A stretch of 64,000 bases of DNA, taken from positions 35,116,660 to 35,180,659 of the forward strand of contig NC_079205.1 of assembly GCF_026745355.1 (NCBI RefSeq). The letters run 5' to 3'. This stretch comes from Beta vulgaris subsp. vulgaris. Lineage: Eukaryota > Streptophyta > Magnoliopsida > Caryophyllales > Amaranthaceae. Positions within the stretch are counted from its first letter, which is position 1. Each line of letters starts with the position of its first letter. A program made the translations under genes and the position numbers. The notes under the pieces are model-generated. The model was not told the DNA's origin. It searched no databases and saw only the letters and a list, made by a program, of their open reading frames with translations. This document shows positions 46,501 to 57,497 of the stretch, one piece after another.

Positions 46501-47714
46501 TTTATACAAACACATGTACACATATAACATGTCATTTATTGCATATTTGGTGAATTTTAGTGTCCGGTACAAGAAGGTGGACTTGCGTGTGGGTATTACG
46601 TCATGAGGTTCATGCTCGATATCGTCAACTATTGCAAAGATGTTGTTGATCTTCGAAAGGTATGTAACTTTTAGGTTTCCAATTGTTGTTTGTTGTATTT
46701 CCGGCCTATTTTGGCCTTTTCGCTCCCAAAATGTAGTTATGATGTGATTTAACCTCAAATTCTCTTTGAACATGATTATATGAGGCATATTATAACTAGT
46801 ATGTAGATTCTTAGGCTTTAATTTGTTGTTGGTTGCATTTCGGGAACGAAAAGGACAATTCCGGCCTATTTTGGCCTATTTTGGCCTTTTCGCTCCCAAA
46901 ATGTACTTATGAAGTGATTTAACCTCAAATTCTCTTTGAACATGATTATATGAGGCATATTATAACAAGTATGTAGATTTTTAGGCTTTAATTTCTTGTT
47001 GGTTGCATTTCGGGAACGAAAAGGCCATTTCCGGACTATTTTGGCCTATTTTGGCCTTTTCGCTCCCAAAATGTACTTATGAAGTGATTTAACCTCAAAT
47101 TCTCTTTGAACATGATTATATGAGGCATATTATAACTAGTATGTAGATTCTTAGGCTTTAATTTCTTGTTGGTTGCATTTCGGGAACGAAAAGGCCATTT
47201 CCGGCCTATTTTGGCCTATTTTGGCATTTTCGCTCCCAAAATGTATTTATGAAGTGATTTAACCCCAAATTCTCTTTGAACATGATTATATGAGATATAT
47301 TATAACTAGTGTGTAGACTTTTAGGCTTTAATTTCTTGTTGGTTGCATTTCGGGAACGAAAAAGGCCATTTCCGGCCTATTTTGGCCTATTTTGGCATTT
47401 TCGCTCCCAAAATGTAGTTATGAAGTGATTTAACCTCAAATTCTCTTTGAACATGATTATATGAGATATATTATAACTAGTGTGTAGACTTTTAGGCTTG
47501 CATTTGATTTTGATTCCATTTCGGGAAGATATATGTCATTTTTAGAAGTACTAACTACGGTAAAATGATTTACTTTTTGTATATGTTTATTCCTTGGTTG
47601 TTTTGCAAGGTTTATGCTAGTTCCATACCACGTTTGAGGAACTTCACCAAAGAAGAAATTGACGAAGTTCGGGATAAGTTGGCGTCCCACATTACCGATG
47701 ATTGCATAGGATGA
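43517..47714 (+). pseudogene. Transposase_24-like / Ulp1 protease fusion gene, 11 exons
   Basis: GT-AG exons: 43517-43869, 43961-44257, 44348-44623, 44712-45086, 45166-45441, 45535-45854, 45945-46124, 46211-46321, 46408-46474, 46561-46659, 47610-47714. Exons 1-4 resemble plant Ptta/En/Spm Transposase_24 proteins (YDHLGQPCGKWRQKYA; QIWRH-type region; SWMYDHYP; AMKAELREELRAEM coiled coil). Exons 8-10 form a C48 cysteine protease (Ulp1-like): His in HHWTLIAI (46215-46217), Asp in YHFDSL (46266-46268), Cys in GGLACGYYVMRF (46588-46590). All three catalytic residues are present. Breaks: a frame change near 43706, TGA at 44189-44191, TAG at 46042-46044. Likely role: binding element ends; the protease's target is unknown. 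Confidence 0.82.
46680..47530. repeat. 170-bp tandem repeat inside an intron
   Basis: Five head-to-tail units; the marker CGCTCCCAAAATGTA starts at 46721, 46891, 47061, 47231 and 47402, giving periods of 170, 170, 170 and 171 bp. Units contain CGGCCTATTTTGGCC and GAACATGATTATATGAG and are over 90 percent alike by eye. The array lies wholly in the last intron (46660-47609) of the Ulp1-type gene. Confidence 0.95.
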
Positions 47715-47969
47715 GATTTTCGCTCCAACAATGTAATACTAGCTAGTTTCTATCACCTATGTACACTTTTTACATTATTTTAATATATTTGAAGTTAATT
47801 ATTACCTTTCTCCACTTGTCATATATTATCGTATTGCAATTTGCATTTTTTTCTTGTCCAAGAGAGGTTATGGGTGGGGGTGGGGCTGGTGTGTGGGTGC
47901 AGGCTGTGCTGCTGCTGGTATATGTGCAGGCTGTGTGCAAGCAAAATAATAAAAAAAAATATATATAGT

Positions 47970-48310
47970 GAAGGGCTGCGCTAGTTTAAACTAGCGCAGC
48001 CCTTCTTACTAGTTTAAACTAGCGCAGCCCTTCTAGCAAGAAGGGTTGCGCTAGTCCTTCACTAGCGCAGCCCTTCAAGTAAGAAGGGCTGCCCTTCTAA
48101 ACTAAGAAGGGCTGCGCTTGTGAAGGAGGCGCAGCCCTTCTAGTTAGAAGGGCTGCGCTTTTTTCAAAAAGGCGCAGCCCTTCTTGCCTTCGTCTTGAAG
48201 GGCTGCGCTTTTCTAGCGCAGCCCTACTTGAATAATGAAGGGCTGCGATGGAAAGGGCTGCCCTCTAAAAGCGCAGCCCTACATGCCAATTTCAGCGCAG
48301 CCCTACTGCT
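47970..48310. repeat. right subterminal palindrome array
   Basis: About ten GGGCTGCGC / GCGCAGCCC motifs, mostly as inverted pairs separated by TTTAAA or short spacers, leading to the right terminus. Its last 110 bp (GGCTGCGATGGAAAGGGCTG onward) match the last part of the 10810-11158 element. Confidence 0.92.
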
Positions 48311-48327
48311 TTTTTCCACTAGTGTAT

Positions 48328-49734
48328 ATATATAAGAGAAATCAAAGCACACCATTGCAATTACCTGTAACCCAACTCAGATCATACAATTCTAATTAAT
48401 CAAAAAAAAAGATGTTGAGTCCAACATAAAACCATTTTTCGTTGCTGCTTTCTCTAAGGAAATGAAATGTGTGCAAGGAATTGCCATTGTTTTGGGGATT
48501 ATATAGAAAAATAAACTATAGGTTATATAATTATAGCAAATATGAATGTAATAAATTAAAAAGGAGGGATTTTGGAGATATCCAGAAAGGAATGAAGGAG
48601 AAAAATAAAGACTATAAGTTTTAAAAATATAGCAACTATGTATTCAATAAAAAGGGGGGATTTTAAGAGATACCTAGAAAGGAATGGAGGAGAAAAATAA
48701 AAACTATAGGCTTTTATTTATAGCAAGTATGAATTCAATAAAAATGGTAGATTTTGAGGAGATGCCCAGAATGGATTGGAGAGAATGGAGATTTCACATC
48801 TGACGAAAAACAATTGTTGGTAATTGGGAAAAGGGGTTTTCATGGTGGGTGATGAGATCCTGATGGTTGTGGAAGGTGGGGGAAGGCGGTCGTGACTCGT
48901 GATGGTGGCTGAACGTAGAAGCCAAATGTACTTACGCAAAGCAGAACAAAAGAGAGATGCGAATGGAGGAGATAAATTTGAATGGAGGAGGCTGGTTAAT
49001 TTTGTAGATTTATCTGCGAGAAATTCAGAGGTGGTGGAAGATGAGTGGTTGTGGGGGTGGAAGGACTCAAGGAAGGAGATGAGTAAGCTGATTTTAGGAA
49101 AAGGAAATAGCCAAATAGGTTTGCATGCTATAGCTAAAGAGAAGGGAAAGTAAAAAAAAAAAAAAAAACTTTTATGGACTTGGTCGACACTAAATTAGTG
49201 TGGATTAATGTTAATTTATATGATTTATGGAAAAAAAGGGTCATTATATTAAAAAAAAAAAAAATAGACATAAAAGATGAGTAGATATAGATTATAAAGT
49301 TTGACTATGTGAAAAAAGGTTACTATGTCACAAAGTAATAATCTTATTAGGATAAACTAATTTGAGAAAGAGTGATTATATTAAAAAAACGATCACTATA
49401 ATAAATAGTAACTGTGTAATGTAACTTAAAATTTAAAAGGTTATTATATGGAAAAAAAAGGATTACTATGATAAATAAGTAGCTTTGGTGCACAATAATA
49501 TTATTGTGACCAGGTCTACGCATAATATTATTGTGACCAAATCTATGCAAGACTAACTTGAGGAGAAGTGGGTATGAGTAAAAGTATTAGATATGTCATC
49601 TTAACGAATTGCACAAAAAGGACATCAACACTAAATTATGTAAAAATTCTAAATTATGCATCAAACGTTAAATTATGTAATTAATTAAATTTAAAAATGA
49701 GTCTCACACGCTTAATGTGCATATAAGGCTAGTT
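48328..49734. other. intergenic with a degenerate 91-bp tandem repeat
   Basis: At 48508-48790 three degenerate units about 91 bp apart share AGGAGAAAAATAAA.ACTATA and GGGATTTT.GAGATA. A reading frame at 48899-49153 (start MMVAERRSQMYL) ends directly before an 18-base A run (49152-49169), which might mark an old retro-copied transcript, but I recognise no protein. Beyond 49170 the sequence is AT-rich with A runs and nothing else seen. Confidence 0.4.
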
Positions 49735-49840
49735 TCCGTTGTGGCAACATCCTAAGATCATGAAGACAGATGGAGATAGTATTTGAGAAGGTGGTAAATC
49801 TATCAGATAAGTCATTTTCATTTGCTTACAAATAATTGTT
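49735..49840 (+). repeat. direct repeat matching 54200-54330
   Basis: GGCAACATCCTAAGATCATGAAGACA, the GGAGATAGTAT.TGA.A.GGTGGTAA stretch and CATTTG.TTAC.AAAT.ATTG recur at 54205-54330. The two copies bracket the LTR remnant, the MITE and the peptide gene, suggesting an old tandem duplication of this locus (motifs abbreviated). Confidence 0.75.
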
Positions 49841-49906
49841 ACATTAATATCATCAGTTTTGATCATTTGTTTACAAATAATTGTTACATTAACCCAGTGA
49901 ACACAC

Positions 49907-50591
49907 TTTGGATTGTTACTATGATTGTGATGATCTAAAGATAATTATGCATTGATCATGGTGTTTTGAGGCCTTAGGATAGATTTGATCACATTTTATG
50001 CTTTGGTACTTTGGTTTTAAATGTTCTTAATCAAAGTTTGAACTCTTTTATCATCCCGATGAATCAACTTATTTTCTAGGCCAAGATATTGGGTAGAAAT
50101 TAAGCACATCTTTATTAGGAGTTTCTCGAATTCATTGAATTTCTTAATCAATTGACTAAAGATCATTCGAGAGAGGATTTAGTTGATTGATTAAGTGATT
50201 CTTGAGGACCATTCGAGAGAGGACTCGAGTATTTTAAAGGAAAACTAAACCTTGCATAATCGTCTCCTTTGCTTCACAATCGCATTAACGATCTTTGTCC
50301 ATGCTTATTCATACTAGTAACCTTAACTCTAGTCTCTTCCTATTTGATATTTTAACTCGCTTTATTTGATAGTTCTCTGATATTAGTTAGTAGTTTTTAC
50401 CTAGTCAATTTAAACCCCCCAAAAACCTTTCAATTAAGTAATTTAGACTTGATATACTTTAATTAATCCTATTTTGCTGTGGATCGATCCTTGACTTGCC
50501 TTTATACGTTCTTAATCGCTTGTTAGGTTTTATAAATATTATTTGAAAAGTTACTTTTGGTCGCTTAACGACACACTTAAAACCTCTTATC
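49907..50591 (+). mobile_element. truncated Athila-like LTR remnant
   Basis: About 685 bp matching the right part of the LTR at 16942-20284, from GATTGTGATG to the end GACACACTTAAAACCTCTTATC. The left half is missing. Like that LTR it is followed by GCA.AAAA.CTAAAAA and ATGAAGATGG, so the flanks were probably duplicated together. Confidence 0.82.
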
Positions 50592-51080
50592 AGGCATAAA
50601 AACTAAAAATATCTAATTAATAATGGAGTGGAAATGAAGATGGTTTATGAACTCGATACCGTATAAAATTGGGCTTCGAAATTGAAACATGAAAGGAATG
50701 AAAAGTTTAGTTTGGCTGCGAATGACAATTTAAAAAAAAAATAAGCAACACAATTGATGAAAGAACAACAAGACAAGTTAAAACTGAACCAAGTTATCAC
50801 TACATAAACCTTCAACAAACAAAGAATCGTTAAAAGCAAAGATAAAATCGAGACGAAGTTATAAATTCCGATTTAGCTGAAATGAAAGTGCGGCAAGAAA
50901 AGTGATAAAAAAAATTGGATTTATCTGAGATGAAAGTGTTGCGACAAGAGACAAGTAAAAAATCACCCGAAGAATCGTCGAATTAGGGAATGATAGGAAA
51001 AAATGGAGGAATCAAAAGAAAAAAAAAATGAAGCAAAAGAAGTGGATGGATGCTCGAGGCTAGAGCAAGGGAGAGCTTTA
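50592..51080. other. intergenic, nothing recognised
   Basis: AT-rich and A-rich DNA between the LTR remnant and the MITE. No coding frame with recognisable motifs. Confidence 0.4.
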
Positions 51081-51769
51081 GAGCATGTATAATGGGACTC
51101 TCCAACTAGCTCTTCAAGGAGAAAGAAAATGGAGAGCCACCTCTTATCCAACAATGGGGCTCTTGGGTGTCTCTTCATGCAGACACTTTGCAAAGTGGCT
51201 CTTGGAGGAGTTACCATTTGGGTTGAAGGAGAGATGGGTCTCCAATGTGTGGGGCCCACATACTATTGCAATTACTTAAGTTTTCTTTTCTTCTTGCAAC
51301 CATTTAATGATATTTTTTATAAAAATAAAACAAAAGATGCTAATACTTATTATCCCAACAACTATAATATTTGTTTATCTATAAAATGAGCCTAGTATTG
51401 GATATATTTCATGCACAATATCTGCTACCTTTTTTTTAATTTATGAAATTAAATATTAACATTCAAAATTAATATTTTTTTACAAAAATTCCATTACATA
51501 TATTTTGAAAAAGATCTTTTTTTGTACTTATATTTAATTTACATGAAAAACTTAATTTATGTAACTTTGATCATAATATAAAATGAGGTTCATTTATTAA
51601 TATGAGGATCACCAAACAATGAAATGTTGGATGGAGAGAGTCGTTGTTTAAATAGGTTTATAGTTGTTGGGCGTTTTTAGATATCGTTCTTAAGAGTAGC
51701 TTGAAGAGAGAGAATACATGAGAGAGAGTGGAGAGCTAGTTGGAGCGCCATGTACTATTATCCATGCTC
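51081..51769. mobile_element. Tourist-like MITE, 689 bp
   Basis: Ends GAGCATGTATAATGGGACTC and, reversed, GAGCATGGATAATAGTACAT, both followed inward by CTCCAACTAGCTCT. TTA flanks both sides (51078-51080, 51770-51772), the Harbinger duplication. No transposase. The frames near 51085-51259 come from the terminal repeat. Confidence 0.82.
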
Positions 51770-52397
51770 TTAGGGTTTCAGTTCTTGTTGAGTAGGGAGA
51801 AGCACGAGGGTGTTGGACTAAGCCGAAGGAAGTGGGAAATAAAAAAAGAAAAATGGTAGGATTTCCTTGTCTAAAGTAAACTTAACCATTTTATCACTAA
51901 TAACTATTGAATTCAATAATAGCAAAAGTTTGTGCTTTTTAAAGGTTATGTATTATGGATTATGAAAATGTTAAATAAATTATATATAAAATATGAGAAA
52001 CTTGACAAGACAACTTTTAACGACAGATGTCCTATGATCAAAGGTTTTCACTCGACATTATTTCACACAACATGCCAAACTAACAAACTTTGTTGCATAA
52101 TTCACGTCATTAGTGAATTGACATGATAGAAATCAAAGGCCATGACTAGGAAAAATAAATTAATACACACAATTTTTATTTATATAGCACATGAAAACCA
52201 TATCTAGTTTTCTTATGGCTAGTTAAGATAGACCATAAATTCTCACGAAAATATTACAGGAAATAAAGTCACCCTTGATACATAAAACAACAACAGGGGG
52301 TGAAAAAGAAAAGACAATTGCGTAAAACAGAAAGAAAGGTCCATCAATATGTAGGGGAGAAGTATCGCCAATTTAGGAGTTGATATCGACGACACAT

Positions 52398-52942
52398 TTA
52401 CATGCATCGAAATCCATTGGACGAGGTAGCAACACATTGGCGTCCTGTATTAGGACAACATTCTCTAACTTTCGGAGTGCATGGATGCCCATTGTGTTCC
52501 TCACACATTGGATTTTCTTCTTGTGCTTTCACAGCAAGGATTTGCACCATCACTATAACAAAAAAAATAATATTCAGTTTTAATCCACAAAACTAGGTAT
52601 TTATAAGTATAAATGCAAAACAAATACTGTAAACTAAGATTATTTTGCCGCTTTTTGCTTAATTTCTCTATCATTTACAGCTCTCTAGTTGAGCAATAAT
52701 GAGTAAAGAAAGATTCTTTGGGTAAGTAAAGTTTGGTCATTGAAAAAATAATATTATCATAAAACATTTTATCAGTAAAATCCATAATAACATCTTATTT
52801 CACAAGAATGGACAATAAACAATAATTAATATTATGCTCAATTTCTCATAGTAGTGTAAGAAATATAAATGATGTTTGGACCTGTTGCAAGGATGAGAAA
52901 GACAGCTAATATGATTCTTTTGTAGCCAACTTTAGTCTCCAT
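52398..52942 (-). CDS. secreted six-cysteine knottin-like peptide, 71 aa
   Basis: Two exons on the minus strand: 52942-52882 (20 codons plus 1 base) and 52552-52398, joined by a 329-bp GT-AG intron in phase 1. Residues about 8-28 are a hydrophobic signal sequence (RIILAVFLILATVMVQILA) with a likely cleavage after VKA (residue 30), so the peptide would be exported. The mature part, about 41 residues, has six cysteines as C-x7-C-x6-CC-x6-C-x9-C, the arrangement of inhibitor-cystine-knot peptides such as the Mirabilis and Phytolacca antimicrobial peptides. Spacings differ somewhat from those. Net charge is mild. No stops or frameshifts; a TATA box lies 101 bp upstream. Role by inference: defence or signalling outside the cell. 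Other cysteine-rich peptide families remain possible. Confidence 0.8.
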
Positions 52943-53042
52943 TGCTTTTGTTTGGAAGTGTTGTGCACTAATCTTGTGTTTAATTATGCAATTGAGAATG
53001 TTGTAGCTTGTATTGTTGCTAAATCACTCGTCTATGTTCCCT

Positions 53043-53051
53043 CTATTTATA
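53043..53051 (-). promoter_or_regulatory. TATA box of the cysteine-rich peptide gene
   Basis: TATAAATAG on the minus strand, 101 bp before the start codon at 52942. Transcription would begin near 53012-53018, leaving a 5' UTR of about 70 bases that is A-rich and without an upstream ATG in a strong context. A textbook plant TATA box at the right distance supports an active gene. Confidence 0.75.
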
Positions 53052-53355
53052 CTAAATGTTGCGGCACCAACTAACCAATATTATACTCAAACTTTGAGCA
53101 TTATAATCTACTCTTAATAGTCACTCCCACCACGAATTATTGTGATTTAATTATGCTTCATTAGTCTTTTGTGTTTTCTTATTGAATAGTGATGTCCACC
53201 GCCATCTCACTATCAAGTTCTTCTCTAATGTTAGCATTTAAAATTTCATGATAAATCTATACAACTATAATATATTAAAAGGTGTGCATGATACCGTTGA
53301 TGGCCATATGACACCCTCCTCCTACCATCAGAATTTTGACACGTGTCTATTACCG

Positions 53356-54330
53356 AACAAAGTCAAGTGGTCGTTATTTAAAAAATAAATATGTTTAAGC
53401 CTGGGCTCGTGTTTCGCTCCGGAAACGGTATGATTGAGGAAGGAAACGTGAATTGTTTCCACGAGTTTGATAAGGATTACAAATGAGGGGATTGTGTTTT
53501 CCTTTGGGACCAGTATTTGTTACTATATAAATACTCATACGAAACATATAGAAATGGAAACGCTTATTGGAATCCGTTTCCTACATCAAGTTTTTCTATA
53601 CCAAACACCCTCTTAAAAATTACTCCTTATATTTCAAGATGTAATTCTTGTTCCTTTTTGCACCATTTTAAATTGATTTTTTTTTACATACTTCCTCCGT
53701 TTCTTTTTACTCGCTACACTTTCCATTATGGGAAGTTTCACATTACTTGCTACACTTCTTTTTTGGGCAATAAACTCTCTCTATCTCTCTCCTCCCACAT
53801 GGGTCCCTTTTCTTTTTACTCTCTACCTCTCTCTTCTCCAAAAATTGCCTAGGAGTCCGTGAAATGAGAAGTGTAGCGAGTAAAAAAAAACGGAGGAAGT
53901 ATATGCTTATATAGAAAACAATCATGATATGCACCTAACTGTGTATCCCTATATTTTATGGACTAAATTAACCAGCAAACTAAAAAATGTACATAGTAAA
54001 TAATCAACCATCGTGATATGCACCTAGCTTTTTCCAGAAAAGCCATGTATCCAATATTATTGTTATCATTATTAAAGCTCTTGATACGAGATAATATGGT
54101 GCACTACATCTAGATAACCACTTATTCTCACAATAACTCAAAGGCCGAGATGCATTTAAGTGTATTTAACGGTAGTGGAAATCTACTAGTATTATTTCCA
54201 TTATGGCAACATCCTAAGATCATGAAGACATACTAGCTAGTTGAATATTTTGATAAAGTGGCATGGAGATAGTATCTGATATGGTGGTAATATTAGGTAA
54301 GTCATATTTCATTTGTTTACGAAATGATTG
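53356..54330 (+). repeat. duplicated segment, copy 2
   Basis: Matches 20335-20823 plus 21989-22130 (up to about 54200), and then 49735-49840 (54205-54330). It carries its own Stowaway insertion (53691-53899) and lacks the Mutator-like insertion of copy 1. No gene seen. Confidence 0.72.
53691..53899. mobile_element. Stowaway MITE, 209 bp
   Basis: CTTCCTCCGTTTCTTTTTAC at the left, its complement GTAAAAAAAAACGGAGGAAG at the right, TA at 53689-53690 and 53900-53901. CT-rich body. Absent from the paralogous segment near 20640. Confidence 0.92.
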
Positions 54331-55296
54331 TAGGACTTAGATTTCATCAATTACCTTCTATAATGAAATTAAATTAGTTGTCGGATTAAAAGCTATTGTA
54401 TTGCAATGATCGAACTTCCTATGATATATTATCTCCTCTTCCAAGGTAGAAAACGTGTATTTATACTAATCTTACGCCTACTTCCATGGTCATAACAATT
54501 AATATAAACCCGTTACAAAAAAGAAATTCAGGTAAAAGACAACCCCAAGTGTATAACTATTACTAAAATTATACTACTTGACGTTTAATAAGCCCATGAA
54601 CTAATATTGAACTTTTACTTTCGCTAATAATCCAATATCTTAAACATATAATCAACTGGCCAAATCAATTATATGAAAACAAACCAAGATTATCAAATTG
54701 CAATAAAAATAAATCAATCCAAACAACTCAGTTCAACTCATTGACAGAAAAATAAAAGACTACATCTAGTCCTAGAACATAGAAATTTAGCTAGACATAA
54801 CAACTTAATCAACCCAACTAATTGAGAGTGAAAATCTGAAATTAAATATAGTAATTAACATAGACTAATAGAAGAGAGGGATAAACTCCAAATTCATATG
54901 AAGAATCAGATGAACGACGCTTGCTCGCGCGTTAGCGTCCCGCATCCACTGTCCTCTCTGGTCTCCTCTTCAATCTCCTCCTCTGTAGTGCCGCTACTGC
55001 CCTACTGTTGTATCGTCCTCAATGTTCCTCAGGTTTTTTTTTTCTCCTTTCTTCGTTTCGTTTTGCTGCGTGATTCCTCTTTGTTTTAGTCTTAGGTTTC
55101 GTTCTTTTTTTTTCACCCGTGTTTTGCTTCATGGCTCCATGATTGATGATGGCTTTTAGCCCACTTTTTCTTTTATTTTTCTTCTTGTCATCATATTATT
55201 GCTTGTCTTTTTTTGGGCTTTAGTAGAACACTCCCCTAAACTTTCTCGTATTTCTCCTTCTGATTTTTCTATCACTATTATAAATATTGATTGAAC
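54331..55296. other. intergenic, nothing certain
   Basis: AT-rich. At 54898-55040 a GC-richer stretch opens with an ATG (MKNQMNDACSRVSVPHP) and precedes T-rich, intron-like sequence; it could be a first exon, but no acceptor or protein family supports it. Confidence 0.35.
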
Positions 55297-55881
55297 TAAA
55301 GGCATGTTCTCTTCGGCATAAAACAGCTGAACTGAACTGAACTGAACTGAATTTATTGGAGCTGAACTGAACTGAACTGAACTTATTGGAGCTTAACTGA
55401 ACTGAACTGAACTGAACTAAACTGAACTGAACTGGATTGAATTGAATTGAATTGAATTAAACTAAATTGAATTAAATTGAATGTAATAAATATATAAATA
55501 TTAATATCATTATTTCAATTATTATTATATTACTATTATACTATTATTGTTATTATTATTCTTGTTACTATTGCTTTTAATATTATTTTTAATAATAATA
55601 ATAATAATCTTATTATATAAATATTGCTAATTATTATTTTGCTAATACTTTTTTTCCTATATGATTCGGCTAATTATATTGAAATGATAATTCAAGCCTA
55701 AGAAGTATTCATTTCAATATTATTTGTCATTGTTCAAAGTACAAACTTTTTAATAGATGACAACACTAATAATATTAATAATAACAACAATAATACTTGT
55801 TGTCATTGTTGAAATGACAAAAAAAGACCCGTTTTGATATTTGAATTACTAGGCAAAATAATAACAAATATCAAACATTAA

Positions 55882-57270
55882 CTAGTTTTCATAATCGGTT
55901 AATTCTTCGTCTTCTTCTTGTCCAAATATTTGCTCCATCACCTCGGGATTATTCTGCATTGAGTCCCATATTGCTTCAGTTATTTGTTGTCGCACACTAT
56001 CCATAGCTATTTTTCTGTTATCATCGTACATATTATGATCAGCTCTTTGTTCCATGATTTCAATTTGGTGTGTGAAAGGAATCCCTAGATCATGTAAACG
56101 AATAAAATTGTGTAAGGTAAAACAAGCTACAATAATTTTCAACTGATTAGCCTCGTCCATTTGCGGCATCGATTTTAGCACCTTCCACCTATTTTTGAGA
56201 ACCGCAAAGACCCTCTCAATTACATTTCGACAAGAAGAATGTCGGTAATTGAATTGCTCATACATTCCCTGTGGCGGAGTCCCTCTTCTGAAGTCAGGCA
56301 AATGGTACCTCAACCCAGGTACTAGATATGGACTCAAGTACCCGAGTGTATTAGGATACGCTGAATCGACTACATAGTATTTTCCTATACAACAATCACA
56401 ATGTTAGTTTGTTAAAGTGCCAGGAAATTTCATATTATTCATGCCAATATAAGTTAGCTAGTACCAGATGGTGGATGAGGGAATCCCATTCTGGCATCTC
56501 CTAAGCTTCGCCTCCATACAGTTGTATCATGTGCACTCCCTTCGTAGCCCACATTGATGTGAGTAACCAACATGTTGAGTGAACACACAGCCATCACATT
56601 CCATGTTTTCTCCCCGTGACGATCTCTAAAAGCCCTGCCTACATCATCTGCAACAACTGATTGTATAAGGGTACCATCTATGGCACCAACACAATCCTAA
56701 AAACAAAAGTATATATCATCATTACATTGAGACTATACATGTTTATATTAAATTATGTTAATTAATAATAAATGTCATAGAATGTAGGATGAGTACCTTA
56801 AAGAAAGGCCAGTATTTGATGTTGCTTTGTATTTCAGGAGGTGTCTCATACATACTTTGATATGGTCGAATTATTTGACTCGACAATGCTTCCAATGCTT
56901 GTAATACCTTTTTGAAATACTTTCGAAATAGTTGATGTTGAGTGTTGAAATCTTTCAGCAGCATCGCGAACAGAAGCAGGTTTAGCTAGCATGTACAAAC
57001 CTAACCCAAGTTGCTCTTCAATGCTTATATATCTACGCATACTAAGAGTTGTTGTTCTCTAAGGATATTAGCAAGACTTATAAATACTTCTCTACTTAGC
57101 CGAAGTTGTTCTTTACACAAATTACGATGGCCTGTCAACATCCTATGTATGAAATGATGCCCCGGTTCTCCCCCCAAATGCAAAGGAATCCGTTCAACTT
57201 GGGTTGTCAATCTCCTCAGCTCATGCAATGCTAAACGTGTCAAACTTTGTTGCACCAAATCTTCATCCAT
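55882..57270 (-). pseudogene. Harbinger DDE transposase, three exons, two frameshifts
   Basis: Exons on the minus strand: 57270-56797, 56696-56465, 56384-55882, with GT-AG introns in matching phases. Start MDEDLVQQSL. The helix-turn-helix-like region YISIEEQLGLGLYMLA is in exon 1. The DDE_Tnp_4/HARBI1-type catalytic residues are all visible: Asp in DCVGAIDGT (exon 2), Asp in GSAHDTTVWR (exon 2), and Glu in RNVIERVFAVLKNRW (exon 3), with GKYYVVDSAYPN across the last junction. Exon 1 has two frame changes, near 57042 and near 56921. It would have cut and joined the element at TTA/TAA sites. Inactive as read. Confidence 0.92.
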
Positions 57271-57497
57271 TCTACATAGGCACATATATATTTAATGCAA
57301 TTTCATCTAGAAAAACATATAAAATAACTATAATGTAAAATCACATAACCATTAAATAACTAGACGTTAAGTTAACCATCTCTTAAAATAACTAAAAGTT
57401 ATAATAACACTATAAGTTCCATAATAATTAAAGCTCACAAAATAGACTTAAACATAAAATCACTAATTTAAAGCAATCTAACATAAAGTCACGAATT

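Larger units (their letters stand above)
38343..48324 (+). mobile_element. complete 9,982-bp CACTA (En/Spm-like) transposon
   Basis: Starts CACTAGAGGAAAAAAACAG and ends TTTTTTCCACTAGTG, with identical 3-bp duplications TAT at 38340-38342 and 48325-48327. Subterminal GGGCTGCGC palindromes lie at both ends. Inside are two + strand genes: a TNP2-type transposase (39915-43453) and an 11-exon gene with a Ulp1 protease end (43517-47714). This two-gene layout is that of autonomous plant CACTA elements, but both genes carry disabling changes, so this copy is probably immobile without help. The 349-bp element at 10810 and the fragment at 8879 belong to the same family. Confidence 0.95.

Noticed and set aside
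48899..49153. 84-codon frame as a host gene
   Set aside because: No recognisable motif, promoter or homologue by eye; kept only as a low-interest note.
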